A DNA stretch of 64,000 nucleotides, taken from contig NZ_JAIJZW010000004.1 of the NCBI RefSeq assembly GCF_019753765.1, positions 186,001-250,000 of the forward strand, given 5' to 3'. Under the pieces are notes generated by a model. It had not been told where the DNA came from. It was given only the letters and a program-made list of their open reading frames with translations, and searched no databases. Positions 8,234-19,229 of this stretch are shown here, piece by piece; position 1 is the stretch's first letter, and every line of letters starts with the position of its first letter. The position numbers and the translations under genes were made by a program. The stretch comes from Microbacterium marinilacus. Lineage in GTDB: Bacteria > Actinomycetota > Actinomycetes > Actinomycetales > Microbacteriaceae.

Positions 8234-8977
8234 GCAGGTCGGGCCCCGACCGTTGTCTGCGGTGTCGGCTACGACGGCGACCGCGAGATCGAGCGCGGCG
8301 TTGAACGCCTCCGGTCGCATGGCGGTGACCAGATGCGTCGCGCGCGGGACGACGACGAGCTCGGCGTGCGGCGCGAGGCGCAGGAACAGCCGCTCGTGGA
8401 GGCGCAGCTGATCCCATTGCCCGTTCACGAACCACAGCGGCACCCGGATCCGTCGCAGGGCGGCGACCAGATCGAGCACCGACAGGCTGCGCAGAGCGGT
8501 GTCCTGCGCGAGATAGGCGTAGCCGCCCGCGCCGAAGTCGGCGCGGGTCTCGACGGGCAGCGTCGCCCGCAGCACGCGCTCGGTCAGCCAGCGCCCGCGA
8601 CCGGGCAGGGCGTTGAAGCCCGCAGCGAGCGTCCGATACAGGCGCAGACCGAGCCCGCGCGGGATCGCGGTGCAGGAGGTCGCGACGAACCCGGCGACAG
8701 GGGGCGGCGTCGGCGCGCCCGCGTACTCGGTGCAGATCAGGCCGCCGAGCGAATGCCCCACGAGGAGCACCGGTCCGCGGTCGGCGGCGTCGCGCACGGC
8801 GGCATCGATCGCATCGAGCGCGCTGTCCAGGGTGAACACCTCCGCGATGCGCGTGCCGTGGCCCGGCAGGTCGATCGCCCGCGCGGCCACGCCTCTCGCC
8901 TCGAGGTGCTCCAGCTGCGCGCGCCACATCGTCGCGGAGGTCCTGATGCCGTGGACGAGCACGACCTGCACAGTCAT
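8231..8977 (-). CDS. Alpha/beta hydrolase
   Basis: 248 residues. The alpha/beta-hydrolase features are VLVHGIRTSATMW near the N-terminus (oxyanion region), the nucleophile elbow VGHSLGG near 75, an acid in NGQWDQLR and the catalytic His in RATHLVTAM. The substrate cannot be told from sequence. I chose the ATG at 8977 because the domain starts directly after it and a -10-like TAGCGT (minus strand, 8990-8985) ends 8 nt upstream. The frame stays open far beyond this point, but only as a shadow of lepA. It is divergent from lepA. Confidence 0.9.
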   Translation of the reverse strand: MTVQVVLVHGIRTSATMWRAQLEHLEARGVAARAIDLPGHGTRIAEVFTLDSALDAIDAAVRDAADRGPVLLVGHSLGGLICTEYAGAPTPPPVAGFVATSCTAIPRGLGLRLYRTLAAGFNALPGRGRWLTERVLRATLPVETRADFGAGGYAYLAQDTALRSLSVLDLVAALRRIRVPLWFVNGQWDQLRLHERLFLRLAPHAELVVVPRATHLVTAMRPEAFNAALDLAVAVVADTADNGRGPTC

Positions 8978-9064
8978 GCGCCTCACGCTAGCCGGGACGC
9001 TCGCGCGCGGGCTCGGAGACACGGTTCGAGCCTTCGAGTCGCGGCACCGTAGAATCGGACGGAC

Positions 9065-10909
<1,845 letters not shown>

Positions 10910-10955
10910 TCGAGGCTGGCACTGCCCGTCAGGCTAAGAACGTAGGCTGGAGCAC

Positions 10956-11609
10956 ATGCGTCGCGGCACCTTCCAGGACGAGACGGTCGACTATGCGGCG
11001 GTCGGCGCCACTCAGGCGCACGACCTGCTGCAATACCCGCCGGAGCACAGCCTCCCCGCGGCCGATTCGTGGCGGATCGGCAGTGGAGAGGAACGGTTCC
11101 GCACCGCGGGTGACGCACTGCTGTCGTGGGGCGCCCTGAAGGGGGCCGGCCTGACGGTGACCGATGTGCGCCCCGCCCCGGGGCCCGCCTACTCGGGCGT
11201 GAGCTTCGACGGCGACGGAAACGCCGTCGCGCCTTCCCGTCTCGAGGCCGACCAGCACTACGACGCCGAGGGCACGCCGTACGCGGGGCCCGGGACGACG
11301 CTCCGCGTGCACGGCCGCGTGGGCGGCATGCGTGCCGACGCGGAGCTCCGTGTCATCTTCGTGATCGAGGAGGCGCGCCGCATCGGGTTCGCGCTGGGCA
11401 CGGTCGGCGGCTCCGTCGTGAGCGGCGAGGAGTCGTTCATGGTCGAGTGGCGCGACAACGACGAGGTGTGGTTCACGGTGAAGGCGTTCGACCGCCCTGT
11501 CGGTCTGCTCCACCGCCTCTTCCGCGGAATCGTGCGCCGCCGCCGCAAGGCGCTCTTCGCCGGTTACCTGCGCGCGATCTCACCGCTGTTCGCCACGCCC
11601 GGCACCTGA
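10956..11609 (+). CDS. DUF1990 family protein
   Basis: 217 residues, matching the DUF1990 family as I know it. The N-terminal half carries QYPPEHSLPAADSWRIGSGE and the centre GYSGVSF-like and DQHYDAEGT segments, and the C-terminal half has EESFMVEWRDNDEVWFTVKA. Function is unknown. Between lepA and hemW it may share transcription with hemW, which begins 13 nt after its stop. TAGGCT (10943-10948) ends 8 nt before the ATG, indicating its own leaderless promoter. Confidence 0.85.
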   Translation: MRRGTFQDETVDYAAVGATQAHDLLQYPPEHSLPAADSWRIGSGEERFRTAGDALLSWGALKGAGLTVTDVRPAPGPAYSGVSFDGDGNAVAPSRLEADQHYDAEGTPYAGPGTTLRVHGRVGGMRADAELRVIFVIEEARRIGFALGTVGGSVVSGEESFMVEWRDNDEVWFTVKAFDRPVGLLHRLFRGIVRRRRKALFAGYLRAISPLFATPGT

Positions 11610-11622
11610 TGGCCGGCTGCTG

Positions 11623-12840
11623 ATGGCCGGCCCCCTTCCCCTGGGAGACCCGGCTCCCGCCGACGGGCGCCTGCCCGCCGGTCTCCGCTCCGCGGCGGAC
11701 GTCGACTTCAGTGTGTACCTGCACGTGCCGTTCTGCCGCGTGCGCTGCGGATACTGCGACTTCAACACGTACACGTCGAGCGAGCTGCGAGGCGCCCGGC
11801 AGGACGAGTACGCCGACACCCTTCTGCACGAGGTCTCGCTCGCCCGCCAGGTGATGGCGGACGCGGACGCCCTGCGCCCCGCGAGCACGGTCTTCTTCGG
11901 CGGCGGCACCCCCACGCTGCTTCCCGCCGGCGACCTGGGCCGGATGCTGGACGGCGTGCGCTCGGCGTTCGGCGTCGCACCGGACGCGGAGGTGACGGTC
12001 GAGGCGAACCCCGACACGGTGACGCCCGCCGTCGCGCGCGAGCTCGCCGCGGCGGGCGTCACGCGGATGTCGGTGGGCATGCAGTCGTCCGTGCCGCACG
12101 TGCTCGCCGCGCTCGACCGCACGCACTCGCCCGCGAACGTCCGCACCGCCGTGGACGCCGCGCGCGACGCCGGTCTCGACGTCAGCGTCGATCTGATCTA
12201 CGGCGCACCGGGGGAGACCCTCGCCGACTGGGAGGACTCGCTCGAGTCGGCGCTCGCGCTCGATTCGGATCACATCTCCGCGTATGCGCTCATCATCGAG
12301 GACGGCACGAAGCTCGCGCGGCAGATCAAGCGCGGCGAGGTGCCGGCGCCCGACGACGACCTGCAGGCGGACATGTACGAGCTCGCGGACGCGCGGCTCG
12401 GCGCCGCCGGCTTCGACTGGTACGAGGTCAGCAACTGGGCACGGGGCGAGGTGCACCGATCGCGGCACAACCTCGCCTACTGGCGTGGCACCGACTGGTG
12501 GGGGTTCGGCCCCGGCGCCCACAGCCATGTGGGCGGTCTTCGCTGGTGGAACGTGAAGCATCCCGCGGCCTATGCGCAGCGCCTGGCGAGCGGGGCCTCG
12601 CCGGCAGCCGGCCGAGAGCTTCCGGACGACGGCGCGCGGGCGCTCGAGCGCGTCCTGCTGGAGAGCCGCATCCGCGAAGGACTCGCGGCCGACACCCTCG
12701 GCGTGGACGCCCGGCGCGCCGTCGCCGGCCTCGTCGCCGACGGTCTCGTGGACGGGGCCTCCGCCGTTCGAGGCCGGGTCGTGCTCACCCTGAAGGGCCG
12801 CCTGCTCGCCGACGCCGTCGTGCGCGCGCTGACCCAGTGA
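11623..12840 (+). CDS. hemW: Radical SAM heme chaperone HemW
   Basis: 405 residues. HemW-type proteins resemble HemN but act as heme chaperones. The radical SAM cluster motif CRVRCGYCDFNTY (CxxxCxxC) lies near residue 36. FFGGGTPTLL, EANPDTVT and SVGMQSSVPHVL follow as in the family, and the C-terminal HemN domain has GLRWWNVKHP. HemN itself would need an extra N-terminal Cys that is not seen. It follows DUF1990 closely and is the usual neighbour of the lepA and hrcA groups in this order. Confidence 0.95.
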   Translation: MAGPLPLGDPAPADGRLPAGLRSAADVDFSVYLHVPFCRVRCGYCDFNTYTSSELRGARQDEYADTLLHEVSLARQVMADADALRPASTVFFGGGTPTLLPAGDLGRMLDGVRSAFGVAPDAEVTVEANPDTVTPAVARELAAAGVTRMSVGMQSSVPHVLAALDRTHSPANVRTAVDAARDAGLDVSVDLIYGAPGETLADWEDSLESALALDSDHISAYALIIEDGTKLARQIKRGEVPAPDDDLQADMYELADARLGAAGFDWYEVSNWARGEVHRSRHNLAYWRGTDWWGFGPGAHSHVGGLRWWNVKHPAAYAQRLASGASPAAGRELPDDGARALERVLLESRIREGLAADTLGVDARRAVAGLVADGLVDGASAVRGRVVLTLKGRLLADAVVRALTQ

Positions 12841-12874
12841 GCCGCTCTCGGCAGGGCACAAGACGACCTCGGGC

Positions 12875-13555
12875 TCAGAGCCGCCTCTCGTGGCGTCGGG
12901 GCTTGAGACGCTCCGGCGCGTCCGCGCACTCGGGGAACTCGCACGTGAACCAGCCCTCATAGCCGAACAGGAAGCCGAAGACGCGATTGCGCACCTCGAG
13001 TCGCACATGGAACGCGCCGCGCTCGTCGTCGTACCGCTCATGAAGTTCTGCGTACCCGGAGAACAGCATCGGGAAGCGGAACGCGATCGGCCCTTCGTAG
13101 AAGCGCTGGGCGCCGGACCTCAGCACGAGTCCGCCTGAGCCGTCCACGTCGAGCTCGAGGTCGACCGCCAGGTGCTGGTGCGTGCCGAGATAGTCCACGA
13201 TGATGCCGCGGCTCGGGTCGAAGACCATCGTCGCGTCGAAGCGGGCCGGCCTGCGGCGGGCCCGATACTCGCGCACGAACGTCACCGTCTCCCGTCCGAA
13301 GGGGTCGCGATACGGGTAGTTCTCGATCAGGAACGGGACGTCGTCGCCGGTGTCTGCGACGAGGATGCGGCGCACGCGGCCGAACTGCAGGAAGGGCACG
13401 GTCCACCAGGGACCGCGTCGGATCCGCGTCATGGTGCCGCGTCCCACACATGAATAGCCGGCCGCGAGAGAGACGCCGAAGCGCCGCTGCAGCATGGGAT
13501 GCAGCCGGTCGAACGCCGGTCCGAGGGCCGCGCGGAACATCCCGTCGGACGTCAC
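12875..13555 (-). CDS. DUF4166-like protein
   Basis: 226 residues. I assign it to the DUF4166 type from MFRAALGPAFDRLHPMLQRR, VGRGTMTRIRRG and the C-terminal GYAELHERYDDERGAFHVRL and FLFGYEGWFTCEF. Function is unknown; relatives are often fused to or next to epimerase or saccharopine-dehydrogenase-like proteins. The start is GTG at 13555, which overlaps the stop of the upstream gene by four bases (GTGA), so translation is coupled. It ends convergent with hemW. Confidence 0.75.
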   Translation of the reverse strand: MTSDGMFRAALGPAFDRLHPMLQRRFGVSLAAGYSCVGRGTMTRIRRGPWWTVPFLQFGRVRRILVADTGDDVPFLIENYPYRDPFGRETVTFVREYRARRRPARFDATMVFDPSRGIIVDYLGTHQHLAVDLELDVDGSGGLVLRSGAQRFYEGPIAFRFPMLFSGYAELHERYDDERGAFHVRLEVRNRVFGFLFGYEGWFTCEFPECADAPERLKPRRHERRL

Positions 13556-14187
13556 GACGCGTCCAGCCCCTCGAGCGTGGCAGGCGCTTCCGCCATCGCC
13601 CCGGCGGCGGGAGGCGCCGTCCGGCATCGACCCGCGCGGGGCCGCCCGGTGCGCCACCACGCCAGCACGGTGGCGGGACCCCAGTGCTCCGGCTCCTGAC
13701 CGGTCTCCGCCCAGATGCGCAGCCGATCGAAGCTCCACGCCGTCATCCAGAGGATGAACGGTCGCAGCACGAGATCGGGAAGCGCCCCGAACCCCGGCGC
13801 GTAGTCGTAGCCGGTGATGAAACGGACTCCATCGGCGGTGGGCACGTACCGCCAGTAGCCGCGCCCACGCCGGAGCGGAGAGAGCGGGTCCTGGGTGTCG
13901 AAGGCGAGCGCGGACGTGCGCGTTCCGTCGTCTCGAAGGCGTTCGCCGATCGACACGCCCGTGCCGGTGATGCGGTGCAGCGGCAGCGCGCGCGAGGGCA
14001 GGGCCCGTTCGTAGCGGAACCGGGTGCGTCCGTGCTCGTCCACCGCCACGGGAATGATCGCGCTGAAGCGCAGGTCCCACCGGGGGTGCAGCCGTGGATC
14101 CTGCGTCAGCCGCCAGACGAGCTCGATGTCCGCGCGGATGAGCGTCTCGACGTACAGCGCGCGTGCGCGTCGACGGCCTCGGCCCAT
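13552..14187 (-). CDS. SRPBCC-like protein of unknown function
   Basis: 211 residues. An SRPBCC (START-like, ligand-binding) fold is suggested by LYVETLIRADIELVWRLTQD, HPRWDLRFSAIIPV, and later GYDYAPGFG near 135 followed by a hydrophobic helix RPFILWMTAWSFDRLRIWAE. The last 40 residues are Pro/Ala/Arg-rich and probably disordered. It is the first gene of a two-gene operon, its stop overlapping the start of the DUF4166-like gene. It is divergent from hrcA. No ligand is evident. Confidence 0.75.
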   Translation of the reverse strand: MGRGRRRARALYVETLIRADIELVWRLTQDPRLHPRWDLRFSAIIPVAVDEHGRTRFRYERALPSRALPLHRITGTGVSIGERLRDDGTRTSALAFDTQDPLSPLRRGRGYWRYVPTADGVRFITGYDYAPGFGALPDLVLRPFILWMTAWSFDRLRIWAETGQEPEHWGPATVLAWWRTGRPRAGRCRTAPPAAGAMAEAPATLEGLDAS

Positions 14188-14266
14188 GCGTCCCTCCCGG
14201 CCTCGAACTCTATCGACGCTCGCGGCGGCGACGCGCGTCCAGGCCGCGCGACGGCCCGATCCTCGC

Positions 14267-14298
14267 TAAGATTGGCACTCAGAAGTCACGAGTGCCAG
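14267..14298 (+). promoter_or_regulatory. hrcA promoter with CIRCE operator
   Basis: TTGGCACTC (14272-14280), nine bases, then GAGTGCCAG (14290-14298) match the CIRCE consensus TTAGCACTC-N9-GAGTGCTAA bound by HrcA. The -10-like TAAGAT (14267-14272) overlaps its left end, as expected for heat-shock repression of hrcA-dnaJ. Confidence 0.92.
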
Positions 14299-14326
14299 GG
14301 GGCCCTAGGTCGTTCGGGGAGGTGCG

Positions 14327-15367
14327 ATGGTCACGGAACGAGGACTGCAGGTGCTGCGCGCGATCGTGCAGGACTACGTCGACACGCACGAGCCCGTCGG
14401 CAGCAAGTCGATCGTCGAGCGCCACGCATTCGGGGTGTCGGCGGCGACGATCCGCAACGACATGGCGCTGCTCGAGGACGAGGACCTGATCGCGGCACCG
14501 CACACCTCCTCGGGGCGGGTGCCCACCGACAAGGGGTATCGCGTCTTCGTCGATCACCTCGCGGAGCTCCGGCCGCTGTCGACGGCGCAGCGCTCCGCGA
14601 TCTCGACGTTCCTCGGCGATCCCTCCGACCTGGATGACCTGCTCGTGCGCACGGTCAGGCTTCTGACGCAGCTCACAGGGCAGGTGGCGCTCGTCCAATA
14701 CCCTTCCTTCGCCTCCGCCAACGTGACGCACGTCGAACTCGTCGCGCTGGACGCCGCCCGGATGATCGTGATCATGGTCACCGACACGGGTCGTGTCTCG
14801 CAGCGGCTGACCGTCCGTCCGGCGGGCCTCCAGGACGAGGATGTCGCGGTGCTCCGCGCGCAGCTCTCGGCTCTCGTCACCGGTCGTTCGGTGCGGATCG
14901 GGTCCGAGCGCATCGAGGCGCTGCGCGCCGCGGCGGCCGCGGGCCGCTCGCCCCTCGACGAGGCGCTGCTGGCGCTCGCGAGCGTCGTCGGCGAGGAGCT
15001 CGACGAGTTCCGCCAGGACCGCCTGGTGATGGCGGGGGCGGCGACGCTCGCGAAGCGCGAGCACGACTTCCGCGGCAGCATCCACCCTCTGCTCGAGGCC
15101 ATCGAGGAGCAGGTGACGCTGCTCCGGCTCATGTCGGAGATGGCGGCGGACGAGCACGGGCTGTCGGCGAGCATCGGGCGCGAGAACGACGCCTTCGGTC
15201 TGACCGAGGCGTCGATCATCGCGAGCGACTACGAGGCGGGCGTGGGCAGGGCGCGGGTCGGTCTGATGGGCCCGACCCGGATGGACTACCCGAGCAACCT
15301 GGCGGCGGCTCGCGCAGTGGCGCGATACCTGACGCGGCTGCTGGAAGAAGACGAGAACCACCGGTAA
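14327..15367 (+). CDS. hrcA: Heat-inducible transcription repressor HrcA
   Basis: 346 residues, full length. HrcA represses chaperone genes through CIRCE. The N-terminal winged helix is [40 protein letters not shown]. The GAF-like middle and C-terminal domains include [20 protein letters not shown] and [15 protein letters not shown] near the end, both diagnostic. A CIRCE element lies 30-55 bp upstream, so it represses itself. dnaJ follows. Confidence 0.97.
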   Translation: MVTERGLQVLRAIVQDYVDTHEPVGSKSIVERHAFGVSAATIRNDMALLEDEDLIAAPHTSSGRVPTDKGYRVFVDHLAELRPLSTAQRSAISTFLGDPSDLDDLLVRTVRLLTQLTGQVALVQYPSFASANVTHVELVALDAARMIVIMVTDTGRVSQRLTVRPAGLQDEDVAVLRAQLSALVTGRSVRIGSERIEALRAAAAAGRSPLDEALLALASVVGEELDEFRQDRLVMAGAATLAKREHDFRGSIHPLLEAIEEQVTLLRLMSEMAADEHGLSASIGRENDAFGLTEASIIASDYEAGVGRARVGLMGPTRMDYPSNLAAARAVARYLTRLLEEDENHR

Positions 15368-15447
15368 GAGGATCCGGATCCGACCGGTACGGATGTCAGG
15401 ACGGGGAGGGTGCGGCGAGATCGTGCCCGACCCGAGGAAAGGCGAGT

Positions 15448-16560
15448 GTGGCTGACCACTACGAGGTGCTCGGAGTGTCGCGTGAGGCGACGTCCGACGA
15501 GATCAAGAAGGCGTACCGCAGGCTGGCACGCCAGCTGCATCCCGACGTCAACCCGAGCGAGGAGGCGGCGGAGCGGTTCAAGCTCGTCACCCACGCCTAC
15601 GAGGTGCTGAGCGACGACGAGAAGCGGCGCCGCTACGACATGGGCGGCGACGAGGGGATGTTCGGCGGAGGCGGCGGCTTCGGCGGCTTCGGCGACATCT
15701 TCGAGACGTTCTTCGGCGGAGGCGGCGGGCCGCGCGCCGGGCGGCCACGGTCGAGGCGGGAGCGGGGACAGGACGCGCTCGTCCGCGTGACGCTCGAGCT
15801 CGGCGACGTGATCTTCGGCGTGCACCGGGATCTCGAGGTGGACACGGCGGTGCTCTGCGAGACCTGCCAGGGATCGTGCTGCCAGCCGGGCACGAGTCCG
15901 GAGCGCTGCGAGATCTGCGGCGGCGCCGGGTTCGTGCAGCGGCAGGTGCGCAGCCTGCTCGGCAACGTGGTCACGCAGCAGCCCTGCGGCGCATGCCAGG
16001 GCTACGGCACGACGATCCCGCACCCGTGCGCCACCTGCGGCGGTCAGGGCCGCGTCCGCTCGCGCCGGACGGTGTCGGTCGACATCCCGGCCGGCGTCGA
16101 GTCGGGCCTGCGCCTCCAGCTGCCCGGGTCGGGCGAGGTGGGGCCGGCCGGCGGGCCGAACGGCGATCTCTACATCGAGGTGCAGGTGAACCCGCACCCC
16201 GTGTTCAGCCGGGACGGCGACGACCTCCTGGCGACCCTCGAGGTATCGATGACCGACGCGATCCTCGGCGCCACGACGACGATCGAGGCGCTCGACGGAA
16301 CCGTCGACCTCGAGCTGCGGGCAGGCGTGCAGGGCGGCGACGTGCTCACGATCGCCGACCGCGGCATCACCGGCCTGCGCAGCTCGAAGCGCGGCGACCT
16401 GCGGGTCGGCGTGCACGTCGTGACGCCGACCCGTCTGGACGCCAAGGAGCGCGCGCTCGTCGAGGAGCTCGCGAAGCGCACGAAGGCGCCGAGACCGCAC
16501 CTCGCGGAGTTCCACCAGGGGCTGTTCTCGAAGCTGCGCGATCGCTTCCGGGGCGCGTAG
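15448..16560 (+). CDS. dnaJ: Molecular chaperone DnaJ
   Basis: 370 residues. DnaJ is the co-chaperone of DnaK. The J domain (about 3-68) has [14 protein letters not shown] with the essential HPD. A Gly/Phe-rich linker ([20 protein letters not shown]) follows. The zinc domain has four CxxC repeats (CETC, CEIC, CGAC, CATC); the first repeat reads CETCQGSCC rather than the usual CxxCxGxG. The start is GTG at 15448 after GAGGAAAGGCGA. It is the hrcA-linked DnaJ, and the other chaperone genes are not in the window. Confidence 0.96.
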   Translation: MADHYEVLGVSREATSDEIKKAYRRLARQLHPDVNPSEEAAERFKLVTHAYEVLSDDEKRRRYDMGGDEGMFGGGGGFGGFGDIFETFFGGGGGPRAGRPRSRRERGQDALVRVTLELGDVIFGVHRDLEVDTAVLCETCQGSCCQPGTSPERCEICGGAGFVQRQVRSLLGNVVTQQPCGACQGYGTTIPHPCATCGGQGRVRSRRTVSVDIPAGVESGLRLQLPGSGEVGPAGGPNGDLYIEVQVNPHPVFSRDGDDLLATLEVSMTDAILGATTTIEALDGTVDLELRAGVQGGDVLTIADRGITGLRSSKRGDLRVGVHVVTPTRLDAKERALVEELAKRTKAPRPHLAEFHQGLFSKLRDRFRGA

Positions 16561-16566
16561 GCCGCC

Positions 16567-17298
16567 GTGGCGCTGCACTTCATCGATCCGGCGGCGGGAG
16601 ACGTCGCCGCCGGCGACGTCCTCGCCCTCACCGGTGCGGAGGCGCATCACGCGGCGAACGTCCGTCGCGTGCGGGTGGGCGAGGCCGTCACGGTCACCGA
16701 CGGACGCGGCGTCTGGCTCGACGGCGCGTGCGAGAGCGTGGCCGCCCGCGAGGTGCTCGTGCGGATCGCCGGGCGGCGGGACGAGCCCGCCCCCGCGCCG
16801 CGGATCGCGTTGGCGCAGGCGCTCGCGAAGGGCGACCGCGACGAGCTCGCCGTCCAGGCGGCGACCGAGCTGGGCGTCGACGAGATCGTGCCGTGGCAGG
16901 CCGCGCGCAGCGTCTCCCGATGGGAGGGGCCGAAGGCGGAGAAGGGGCGCGCGCGGTGGGCGACCATCGTGCGCGAGGCGGCGAAGCAGGCGCACCGCGC
17001 CTGGCTGCCCGAGGTCGTGCCGGTCGAGACGACCACGGAGCTCGTCAGGCGGGCGTCGTCGAGTCGGATGCTCGTGCTGGACCCGACGGCGGAGGTACGC
17101 CTGTCGGCGGTGGGCCTGGAGGGCGCGGCATCGATCCTGCTCGTGGTCGGCCCCGAGGGCGGCATCGCCCCGGACGAGCTCGAACGCCTGGTCGGCGAGG
17201 GAGCGACGCCGGTGCGTCTCGGCGACACCGTGCTGCGCACGTCCACGGCGGGGCCGGCGGCGCTCGCGCTGGTCAACGCGCGGCTGGGCCGCTGGTGA
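16567..17298 (+). CDS. rsmE: 16S rRNA (uracil(1498)-N(3))-methyltransferase
   Basis: 243 residues. RsmE methylates U1498 of 16S rRNA using SAM and has a SPOUT knot. Visible features are LTGAEAHHAANVRRVRVGEA (N-terminal PUA-like domain), LAQALAKGDRDELAVQAATE, LGVDEIVPWQAARS, and the knot signature LLVVGPEGGIAPDELE with VRLGDTVLRTSTAGPAALAL. GTG start, 6 nt after the dnaJ stop, so co-transcribed. Confidence 0.96.
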   Translation: MALHFIDPAAGDVAAGDVLALTGAEAHHAANVRRVRVGEAVTVTDGRGVWLDGACESVAAREVLVRIAGRRDEPAPAPRIALAQALAKGDRDELAVQAATELGVDEIVPWQAARSVSRWEGPKAEKGRARWATIVREAAKQAHRAWLPEVVPVETTTELVRRASSSRMLVLDPTAEVRLSAVGLEGAASILLVVGPEGGIAPDELERLVGEGATPVRLGDTVLRTSTAGPAALALVNARLGRW

Positions 17299-17321
17299 GG
17301 CACGCGGATAGACTGGGACAT

Positions 17322-17669
17322 ATGACTGAACCCTCGATCTTCACGCGCATCCTGCAGGGCGACATCCCCGGCGAGATCGTGGCCGAGACCGAGCGCGTCT
17401 TCGCCATCAAGGACATCGCGCCGCAGGCGCCCGTGCACCTGCTCGTGATCCCGAAGACCCCGTACCGCGACGTCGCGGAGCTCGCCGCCGGAGACCCGTC
17501 GCTGCTGGCCGAGGTGGTGCAGGTGGCGAAGGATCTCGCGGCCGAGCACGCGGACGGCGACTACCGCCTGCTGTTCAACTCCGGCGCGGGAGCCGGTCAG
17601 ACGGTGTTCCACGTACACGCTCACGTGCTCGCGGGCGGCCTGGGAGAGAAGAGCCTCGTCGGTGAGTGA
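17322..17669 (+). CDS. HIT family nucleotide hydrolase
   Basis: 115 residues, the length of HINT-type proteins. The histidine triad is QTVFHVHAHVLAG near residue 100 (HxHxH). The N-terminus reads FTRILQGDIPGEIVAETERV, and VPKTPYRDVAEL-like IPKTPYRD lies near 48. Such enzymes hydrolyse nucleoside phosphoramidates. TAGACT (17309-17314) ends 8 nt before the ATG, so it can be transcribed separately as a leaderless mRNA. Its last 8 nt overlap phoH. Confidence 0.95.
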   Translation: MTEPSIFTRILQGDIPGEIVAETERVFAIKDIAPQAPVHLLVIPKTPYRDVAELAAGDPSLLAEVVQVAKDLAAEHADGDYRLLFNSGAGAGQTVFHVHAHVLAGGLGEKSLVGE

Positions 17670-18768
17670 CGATCGCCGCCCCGAGCTCGGCGGCGACGCC
17701 GTGACCGACACGGTGACCGCTGACGGCGTCGCGATGGTGCAGCTGCTCGGCCCGCAGGACCGCCTGCTGAGGATGGTCGAGAAGGCGCATCCGGGCGTCG
17801 ACGTCCACGTGCGGGGCAACGAGATCACCCTGCGGGGCGCGCCGGATGCCGTCCGTGCGGCGCGCGTCCTCGTCGATGAGCTGCTGGAGATGACCAGGGC
17901 GGGCCATGCGCTCGGCCCCGCCGACGTGCAGAGCTCGGCCCGCATGCTGCGCGACGAGTCCGGTCCGCGCCCGAGCGAGGTGATGGGCGAGGCGATCCTG
18001 TCCAGTCGTGGCAAGACGATCCGGCCGAAGACCGTCGGCCAGAAGGAGTACGTCGACGCGATCGACGAGAACACGATCGTGTTCGGCATCGGTCCGGCCG
18101 GAACGGGCAAGACGTACCTCGCGATGGCGAAGGCCGTGCAGGCGCTGCAGCGCCGCGAGGTCGACCGCATCATCCTCACGCGCCCGGCGGTGGAGGCAGG
18201 AGAGCGGCTCGGGTTCCTGCCGGGCACGCTCACCGACAAGATCGACCCCTACCTGCGCCCGCTGTACGACGCGCTCAACGAGATGATGGACCCCGAGCTG
18301 GTGCCCAAGCTGATGGCGACGGGCACCATCGAGGTCGCGCCGCTCGCGTACATGCGCGGACGCACCCTGAACAACTCCTTCGTCGTGCTCGACGAGGCCC
18401 AGAACACCACTCCCGAGCAGATGAAGATGTTCCTGACGCGCCTCGGCTTCGGCACGCGGATGGTGGTCACGGGCGACATCACGCAGGTCGACCTGCCGCA
18501 GGGCGCGTCGGGGCTGCGGCTCGTGATGCGAGTGCTCGACCGGGTCGACGACATCCACTTCTCGCGCCTCACGAGCGACGACGTCGTGCGCCACTCGCTG
18601 GTCGGGCGCATCGTCGACGCGTACAGCGAGTACGACGAGCGCCGCATGGCAGCCCGTCACGAGCGCGACGAGGCCTCCGAGCTGGCCAATCGCGCCGAGC
18701 GCCGCGGCTCAGCGGCCACCCGACCCAGCGGTCCGCGTGACCGCATGCCCAAACGAGGACGATCGTGA
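17662..18768 (+). CDS. PhoH family ATPase
   Basis: 368 residues. A PhoH-like P-loop NTPase, linked to RNA metabolism. A KH-like N-terminal domain (about 30-90) precedes the Walker A GIGPAGTGKTYLAMA near 150 and the Walker B-like FVVLDEAQNTTPEQMKMFLT near 240, followed by RMVVTGDITQVDLP. The C-terminus is charged and disordered. GTG start inside the HIT gene (8-nt overlap); its stop overlaps ybeY by four bases. Confidence 0.95.
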   Translation: MSDDRRPELGGDAVTDTVTADGVAMVQLLGPQDRLLRMVEKAHPGVDVHVRGNEITLRGAPDAVRAARVLVDELLEMTRAGHALGPADVQSSARMLRDESGPRPSEVMGEAILSSRGKTIRPKTVGQKEYVDAIDENTIVFGIGPAGTGKTYLAMAKAVQALQRREVDRIILTRPAVEAGERLGFLPGTLTDKIDPYLRPLYDALNEMMDPELVPKLMATGTIEVAPLAYMRGRTLNNSFVVLDEAQNTTPEQMKMFLTRLGFGTRMVVTGDITQVDLPQGASGLRLVMRVLDRVDDIHFSRLTSDDVVRHSLVGRIVDAYSEYDERRMAARHERDEASELANRAERRGSAATRPSGPRDRMPKRGRS

Positions 18769-19229
18769 TCGACATCAACAACGAGTCCGCCGTCGAGATC
18801 GACGAGTCGGTGCTGCTGCGGCTGACCCAGGAGAACCTGGCGGCCCTGCACGTGTCGCCCGACGCGGAGGTCGCGATCGTCCTGGTGGACGAGGGTGCGA
18901 TGGAGCAGCTCCACCTCCAGTGGATGGACGAGCCGGGACCGACCGACGTCCTGAGCTTCCCGATGGACGAGCTGCGTCCCGGCACGGAGGACCAGCCGAC
19001 GCCGCCCGGACTGCTCGGCGACATCGTGCTGTGCCCGCAGGTCGCCGAGTCGCAGGCGGAGACCGCCGGCCACTCCACGATGGACGAGCTCATCCTGCTC
19101 ACGACCCACGGGCTTCTGCACCTGCTCGGCTACGACCACGCCGAGCCGGACGATGAGCGTGAGATGTTCGGCCTGCAGCGCGAGCTCATCGCCGCGTTCG
19201 CCGCCTCGGAGCGTCGACGACCGGCATGA
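18765..19229 (+). CDS. ybeY: Endoribonuclease YbeY (rRNA maturation factor)
   Basis: 154 residues. YbeY is a zinc-dependent endoribonuclease for 16S rRNA 3'-end processing and ribosome quality control. The metal motif is THGLLHLLGYDHAEPDD (HxxxHxxxxxH) near 120; PTDVLSFPMDE near 60 is the other signature. GTG start overlapping phoH (GTGA), and the next gene overlaps its end by four bases. Confidence 0.96.
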   Translation: MIDINNESAVEIDESVLLRLTQENLAALHVSPDAEVAIVLVDEGAMEQLHLQWMDEPGPTDVLSFPMDELRPGTEDQPTPPGLLGDIVLCPQVAESQAETAGHSTMDELILLTTHGLLHLLGYDHAEPDDEREMFGLQRELIAAFAASERRRPA

